Source: Eustoma russellianum (Eukaryota > Streptophyta > Magnoliopsida > Gentianales > Gentianaceae). Taken from it: a DNA stretch of 64,000 nucleotides. Positions 58,565 through 64,000 of the stretch are shown piece after piece; the first letter of the stretch is position 1, and every line of letters begins with the position of its first letter. The stretch lies in assembly GCA_036186865.1 (NCBI GenBank), contig AP025040.1, positions 31,192,950 to 31,256,949 on the forward strand, written 5' to 3'. A program made the position numbers and the translations under genes. Below the pieces are notes generated by a model. That model was not told where the DNA came from. It saw only the letters and a list, made by a program, of their open reading frames with translations, and did no database searches.

Positions 58565-60433
58565 ATGGCAACCACAAATCTCAAAACCGAGCAAGAAGGT
58601 ATGTCGAGCCAAAGGCCTCCTCTTTTTGACGGCGAGTCGTTTATTCAATGGAAATTAAGAATGAAGCTTTTTCTTATGGCAATAGATATTGATCTTTGGT
58701 CAATTATAGAAGATGATCCTTTTGTTCCATCTAAGTTATCCACAGTAGACGGAGTCACACTAGAAGTTGTTAAACCTAGACAAGAATATACAAGTGATGA
58801 TAAAAAGAAACTTAGCATGAATGCTAGGGCTATGCAATTGCTCTTAAATGGATTAAGTAAGAGTGAGTCTAGTTATGTCTCAAACTGTTCTAGTGCACAA
58901 GAAATGTGGAGGATACTAGAAATGAAACACGAAGGCACTAGTCAAGTAAAAGAGTGAAAGATAAACATGCTTATGTCCACACTTGAGTCGTTTAAACTAT
59001 TGCCTAATGAATCTATTGTTGATATGGATCTTCGTTTGACTAACATCTACAATTCTCTTGAGTCTCTTGGTAAAGCTTTTACCATGCAGGAAAAAGTACA
59101 GAAAGTCTTGCGAAGCCTTTCATCAGAGTGGGACCCTAAAATAACCGCAATAGAAGAAAGCAAAGAAACAAACTCAATAAAGATGGAAGAGTTAATTGGA
59201 TCTTTTAAGGTGTATGAAAATAAACTCACCATACGGAAATCGGAATCATCTAAACAAGGTAAAGCTATTGCTTTTAAATCAAATGAATACATCTCTACTT
59301 CTTCCGATCACGTAGATGATAGTGATTCTGAATCGGATAACGATGACCTAATTCTATTGGTTAAAGGCTTAAGAAAATTTATTAGAAGGTCATTTAGAAA
59401 CAAAAATAAGGGTACTACAACTAAAAGAAATAAGAACAAGTCAAATGATAAAGACGTTAAATGTTATGAATGTGGCAAACTTGAACATTTATCATATGAC
59501 TGCCCTAATAAAGAAAAGCAAACAAATAAATACCCTGACAAGGAACGGAACAAGAATAGACTCATCTCAGAACCCAAGCAAAGGAAACGTGCTCTAAAGG
59601 CCTCCACCTGGAGTGATACATCGGATTCTGAGACTGAAACCGAAGAAGAGACTGCACAAGTATGCTTTGTGTCCAAAGCATCTAATGAGGTATCATCTGA
59701 TTCTGATTCTGACTCTGAGCCTTCTTATGATGATCTTTTTAGTCAGTATTTAGAATTGCATAAATTCACTAAGACTCTCGCTAAGGAAAAGAAGCGATTA
59801 ATTGAAGATAAGAAACTGTTAGAATCTTCTAACGAGAATCTTGTCGCTCAATTAAACAATTCGAAGAAAGAGTCATCATGCATCATCACTGCATTAAAGA
59901 CAGAGATTTCATCATTAACCACTCAAAATAACGAAATGAAATCCGAGATTTCAAATTTGAAATCAAGGAATATGGACCTAGAGAAAATGATGAAACAGTT
60001 TGATATGGGATCTAACATGCTGCATCGTATTATCTTATCACAAAAGCATGACAGTGACAAAATGGGTTTAGGATACGTTGATACTAATGAAGTATCCACC
60101 AAACCAACTAAGTTTGTTGTGTCTAAGAAAGTAGACACCCAAAAGCCTCAAATGGCGTCTAAAATGACGCAAAAATCGCCCCTTCCCTCATCATGCCCCA
60201 CTTCCTCTTCATATCATGCGAAATACAATTTTGTACCATATAGATATAAAAAGAAAAGAGTGATGCATACACGACATTCATTCCATCCACGCACGCACAC
60301 AAACACAAGGACATATCAAAAACGTCCTACATATAATGCGTATCAAAAACGTCCTACATATAATGCGTATAAAGGACTTATTTTGTCACATGTTAATGGC
60401 GCCACTTTAGACCAGCTAAGTGCTGAGAATTAA
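58565..60433 (+). pseudogene. TR-GAG gag, plus-strand copy
   Basis: It starts at ATG 58565 (MATTNLKTEQEGMSSQ). A TGA at 58955-58957 (SQVKE, then stop) is the only stop in the first 600 codons; the other gag copies have Ser there. The rest stays open through the knuckle CYECGKLEHLSYDC (59461-59502, with Gly to Glu inside), the Ser/Asp linker, the coiled coil and the basic tail. A 27-bp unit coding YQKRPTYNA is duplicated (60314-60340 and 60341-60367). From about 60376 the frame reads LTR sequence and stops at 60433. Confidence 0.9.
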
Positions 60434-62335
60434 AGTTTATATTATATATTATGTGTAACATAATGTATATAACATGTGCAAAAATTTGGAATTTAATTAG
60501 AGAAAAATCGGGTAATCAATAAACATCGAAAATTCGATTTTCTACATGCACAACACATGGAACATTTTTGGCACATCATACGACACGTATCTAGACACTT
60601 TTTACATATGTCATACATCTTAAAGTGTTCTAGAAAATTAAATTAAGGGCTGATTGGAATATAACATGTGTGTATTATTAAATGTGCACTATTTTACAAA
60701 GTTTGCAAAAATAAAATTCAGCACATGCAATACATGTATACACGCCCCTACAGCTGAGATGGATCATATGTGGAGCCTTGTTGGCATATTGATTGATCAA
60801 GAATCAATCATACAATGTTGGTGATTTAAAGAAAGAAGCTACAAAAGGTAATGTTTTAAACTTTATATCATTTGTAACACATGCTGAAAATTTCAGCATA
60901 TGCACTATATGGTGGCCAAATTTCCTCTTCAAATTAGACAAGTTTTGTGTCTTGAATTATGTGATTGATTGAAGGAGAATTGGAAGTAACTTGAATAAGA
61001 TACAAAGCCATAAAGTGTGATATCTTGAATATGACACATGCTGAAATTTTTCAGCATGTTTGGAAATGTACCTTGGCCGATTTTGTGGCCTTATTATTGT
61101 CCAAATTTCATTTTTAAAATGATGAGAATATTTGCTACTAATTGATGATTTATTTTAAAAGAAAAATCAATGAAAATTTGGAAGTAATTTGAAATGGAGC
61201 ATCATGTATCACATGCTGAAATTTCAGCATGTCAACTAGTCTTTATGGCCGAAATTATTACCTTGTGTGGAGGAATTTTATCTTGCTTGAATTGGATGAT
61301 AATCTTACGAGTTATGGCAACTAATTTATGTTGATTTTGGCACATGATTTTAGTGGAATTTTCAGATTTTCCAAGTCATCTAATGATGACAACATTCAAC
61401 CAATCATGAACTGCCAAGTAAGCAAAGGTTAAATGATCATCCAATGATAAAGTGCCAAGTAAGCAAGATCATGTCACAATGATGCTACACATTCTCCCAA
61501 GGACTTAGAAGACAATTTTCAAGAGGGGAGAGCACCTAAGGGGAGATGGCATTTTGCTTAAATGGAAAGGAGAAGAGCAAAACAAAGGACAAGAACAAGC
61601 ATTGCATTCTTGTGATAAAAAACGCCTAGCACTCTTTTTTCTACACTCTCTTTCTTTCTTCCTCTTGAAAGCCTGTTGTACTTACATTCATATTCTTGAA
61701 TAGGCTTATCTTAGACCACCACACATTCTATATCTTTGTAAAAGATTGATGAAGGTGTGATCAATCTTTAATCTTGCAAGGTGGTGGTGTTCGTGCGAAT
61801 TGTATTCATCGTACAAGGTTTGTAAAGGGTTGGAGTTGGTGTGTAACTCCATCAACCCTGTGGTAAGGTGTATTTGAGTGTGCGACTAGTGTGAACCGAG
61901 GAAGGTGTTCCTCGAAGACTGGAGCAGGTTGTTTATAACCGAACCAGTATAAAATTCTCGGTGTCATTTACTTTCTGCACTTAAAATTTCAGAGCAATTG
62001 GAGTTAAGTACAAATAGGAATAAAGTTTTCAAAACAGTATACCGTTTCTGGCAGATTCGTGCAATCTGACCACCAACGATTTTTGAAGGGGTTAAATGTT
62101 GAATTTAAATCTGAAATTTTTAGGAGATCATCATAACATCTGAGGCTAAGTTTTGTCAAAATTTCGGAATTTTTGAAGACCTACAACCTAGTTTTAAAAA
62201 CGTTTTAAAACTGGTCCTGAAAACAGAATCTATTTTCAGAAGTTGAGTTGTTTGGTTTTAAACAAATTTTAAAAACCACACTTTCCGCACCAACTATTCA
62301 ACCCCCCCTTCTAGTGGTGCCTTGCAGATCCTACA
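60385..62335 (+). repeat. 3' LTR of the plus-strand TR-GAG, with two deletions
   Basis: It corresponds to 56261-58510 of the 5' LTR. The first 780 bp or so are absent and a second deletion of about 300 bp lies at about 61981 (5' LTR positions near 57861-58160), with a TTA microhomology at the breakpoint. Confidence 0.92.
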
Positions 62336-62340
62336 TTATA

Positions 62341-62575
62341 TTCCTTTGGTATCAATGACAGCCGTATAAATATGTACGCTTTTTCCTTCGCTAAGGTTTT
62401 ATCCACAAGGGTGGTTTTACTTGACAAGATTTTAATGCGGCATATCATATACGACTGGAGATACGTCATCATTAGTTCGTTATTTCATTTATTCACATAC
62501 TCTGATACTTGTAATATGGTTTTCCTCCGCCAAAAATGAGGTTTTTCTTAATAAAATTTCCTTTATATAAAAAAT
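62341..62575 (+). other. LINE-4 3' end
   Basis: It contains CCTTCGCTAAGG, ATCCACAAGGGTGG, the GTTTTCCTCCGCC box and TTAATAAAA, ending in an A/T run. It continues directly from 55480 once the TR-GAG and one TSD copy are removed. Confidence 0.85.
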
Positions 62576-62940
62576 ATATATATATGCACATGTGTTTTTT
62601 GATGGAAGGACGGGCAGTGCCGTCTGGGATATTATTCATAAAGTGCCCTCACTTATGACGGAGGAATACCATGGTCACATTTGAGCCCGGTAGCTACAGG
62701 AGACTTTCCCAAAAAAGAAAAAAAGCAATGATATACAAGAGTCCTTAAGTAGCTTAAGTAAAGTATGTACAAACGACTATAAACTGATTGAAAAATATAA
62801 TCTGTGATGTTGTTGCACCGCGCGATATCCATGTAGTCCCTCGATGTGATCCCCATGCAGTACAGCAAAACAAGAGAGGTTAAAAAATGTAGTGACGTGA
62901 AAAAGAGATTAAGCAGATAAAGCAGTAAAACCATACCCAT

Positions 62941-63148
62941 GTTATCGTGGTCAAGAGGACCAAGGTAACCAACTGAGAGGGCGAGCCAACCCCTATAGGA
63001 GTCATCCAACATGCAGCCATGTAGTTGCAGCTCCGAAACAACTGAATTAGGAGAATTAATAGTCAGAAATATAATTTGAAGAAGGAATGATGAGGGAGGA
63101 AATGAAGGCGTACCCATGTTGCCCTTAGCTGACTAGCCTACGGGCAAC
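62941..63148 (-). other. LINE-5 3' UTR stem-loop array (2 hairpins)
   Basis: Hairpin 1, 63118-63148: element-strand arms GTTGCCCGTAG and CTAAGGGCAAC, then ATG and GGTACG. Hairpin 2, 62941-62969: arms GTTACCTTGGTC and GACCACGATAAC, then ATG and GGTATG. The first starts about 52 bp after the likely ORF2 stop (63200-63202). Confidence 0.78.
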
Positions 63149-63199
63149 AGATAGCAGTCATAGCCAACCCTTATGGGAGACAAGTGCTGAGACGCGCAG

Positions 63200-64000
63200 T
63201 CATGGTGGTCGAGGCACATTATGAATGATGTGTTCATGGTGCCAAAACGTCAAAAGTGAAGCATCTGTTATGATGTCCCCCCTTAAACGCGGCGATAATG
63301 TTGATATCGATGCATAGACCGTAAAAGTCTAAGTGGAGAGCGCAATTGCGCTAAGAGATGCGCAGGCTGATTTGTTTCTCTATCTGTATGTATAATTGCC
63401 ACAGACGTCGTGAACGGAGAGAGCGGAGGCGTGCTTAATCCGGAGCAAGGAATGAGGTAGATGATACAGTGAGTCTCATCAATTCCGCACAATCTACTTC
63501 TAGAGGGAACGCCCTATAACGTGGAAGATAGTATAGAAGAGCAAGTATAGCAGCTTGAGCTTCCACTCGCAAGGGTATATCTAGGCGAAGCGGAAAAGAT
63601 ATTCCATGAAGAAAAGTTCCAGCTGAGTCACGAAGAAGGGCTCCGCCACTAGCATGTGTACGACCAGCTACTGCATCCATATTTAGTTTTAAGCGTCCCG
63701 ACAGAGGAGCGGACCAACGCAGTAAAGGGGGGCGATGCACTCTCATAGGTGGTGAGAGACGGGCTGCGACTAACCTAGGAATCGTGGCTGCTAAGCGTGT
63801 GCCTGGCATTACAGATTCCCAGGAGTAAAGGTCTGTCCGGATGTAAAGAATGAGCAACAGAGGAGACCATGAGTCGTCTCCAAATGTAATGGATGTATGC
63901 ATCTTCCATATGTTCAAAAGCATGACTCCGGGGAAAATTATGTGCATAGCTCCTAAGAAGTTGGAAGGCACCGAGCACCATAACTGGAGAAGATAGGATC
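63200..64000 (-). pseudogene. LINE-5 ORF2 C-terminus (RNase H), partial
   Basis: The open frame from the right edge carries WSAPLSGRLKLNMDAVAG with the first catalytic Asp, GGALLRDSAGTF, IPLRVEAQAAI with the Glu, and FPLEVDCAELM with the next Asp. It stops at about 63435. The remaining block (DRETNQPAHLLAQ) and the end (LRGDIITDASLL) are in other frames. RNase H in plant L1-type LINEs degrades the RNA of the hybrid; this copy has at least two frameshifts. Confidence 0.85.

Larger units (their letters stand above)
55481..62335 (+). mobile_element. gag-only Copia (TR-GAG), plus strand, rearranged
   Basis: A complete 5' LTR (55481-58510), primer site and gag (58565-60375) lead directly into a 3' LTR that lacks its first 780 bp or so (about 60385-62335). 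TTATA flanks the element on both sides. The polypurine tract, the gag end and the start of the 3' LTR were lost in one deletion. The family is the same as the tandem at 17960-31540 but the copies are more diverged. Confidence 0.92.
43045..62575 (+). mobile_element. LINE-4: full-length LINE split by LINE-3 and a TR-GAG
   Basis: The pieces in order are the start of the 5' UTR (43045-43057), LINE-3, the rest of the 5' UTR (49242-49430), ORF1, ORF2, the 3' UTR with four stem-loops (to 55480), the TR-GAG, and the 3' end (62341-62575). The final part has the GTTTTCCTCCGCC box, TTAATAAAA and an A/T tail. The continuity is proved by the TSDs of both nested insertions. Neither ORF is intact. Confidence 0.85.
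62594..64000 (-). mobile_element. LINE-5, 3' part (runs off the window)
   Basis: A short T run begins the element on the plus strand. On the element strand the end carries a terminal hairpin (GACGGC and GCCCGTC near 62608-62623) and the GGTATTCCTCCGTC box, as in LINE-2. The 3' UTR has two stem-loops and ORF2 continues past the right edge. Confidence 0.85.

Overview
The window is plant nuclear DNA, most likely from a flowering plant, and consists almost entirely of nested retrotransposons. Diagnostic signs are Ty3/Gypsy and Ty1/Copia pol domains, primer sites complementary to initiator-Met tRNA (TGGTATCAGAG), 5-bp target-site duplications (TSDs), L1-type LINEs with a C-terminal RNase H domain, and many (TA)n tracts. 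I see no rRNA, tRNA, CRISPR or ordinary multi-exon host gene. The one host-like gene is a small open frame for a secreted cysteine-rich peptide (10890-11174, + strand), lying inside a Copia LTR.

Layout of the left two thirds. A minus-strand Ty3/Gypsy chromovirus-like element runs from beyond the left edge to 42117. Its 3' LTR ends at 640 and its 5' LTR is 39564-42117. A 5'-truncated plus-strand Copia LTR (2245-4953) has destroyed its RNase H. Its leader is split by a minus-strand Sirevirus-like Copia element (7941-39444, TSD TAGTA). The 5' LTR of that Copia carries two younger insertions. One is a minus-strand gag-only Copia relative arranged LTR-gag-LTR-gag-LTR (17960-31540, TSD GATAC). The other is a nearly full-length minus-strand LINE, LINE-2 (33047-39058).

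Layout of the right third. Remnants of a minus-strand LINE (LINE-6, 42118-43012) adjoin a (TA)n tract. Plus-strand LINE-4 (about 43045-62575) follows. Its 5' UTR holds plus-strand LINE-3 (43058-49228, 13-bp TSD) and its 3' UTR holds a plus-strand gag-only Copia (55481-62335, TSD TTATA). The 3' part of minus-strand LINE-5 fills the right edge.

How the parts relate. Only Copia-1 and the Gypsy element carry pol; the gag-only elements share the Copia family's LTR, PBS and gag and would need enzymes supplied in trans. All retroelement coding regions seen here are broken by stops or frameshifts, although the LINE ORF2 spans have stayed close to 3.85 kb each.

The most unusual signal is in the LINEs. 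Directly behind ORF2, every LINE has one to four RNA-type stem-loops with 9-12 bp stems. The stems differ in sequence but stay complementary, and in ten of eleven cases they are followed after exactly 3 nt by GGTATG or a one-base variant. This conserved, covarying array is the best candidate here for an undescribed functional element.
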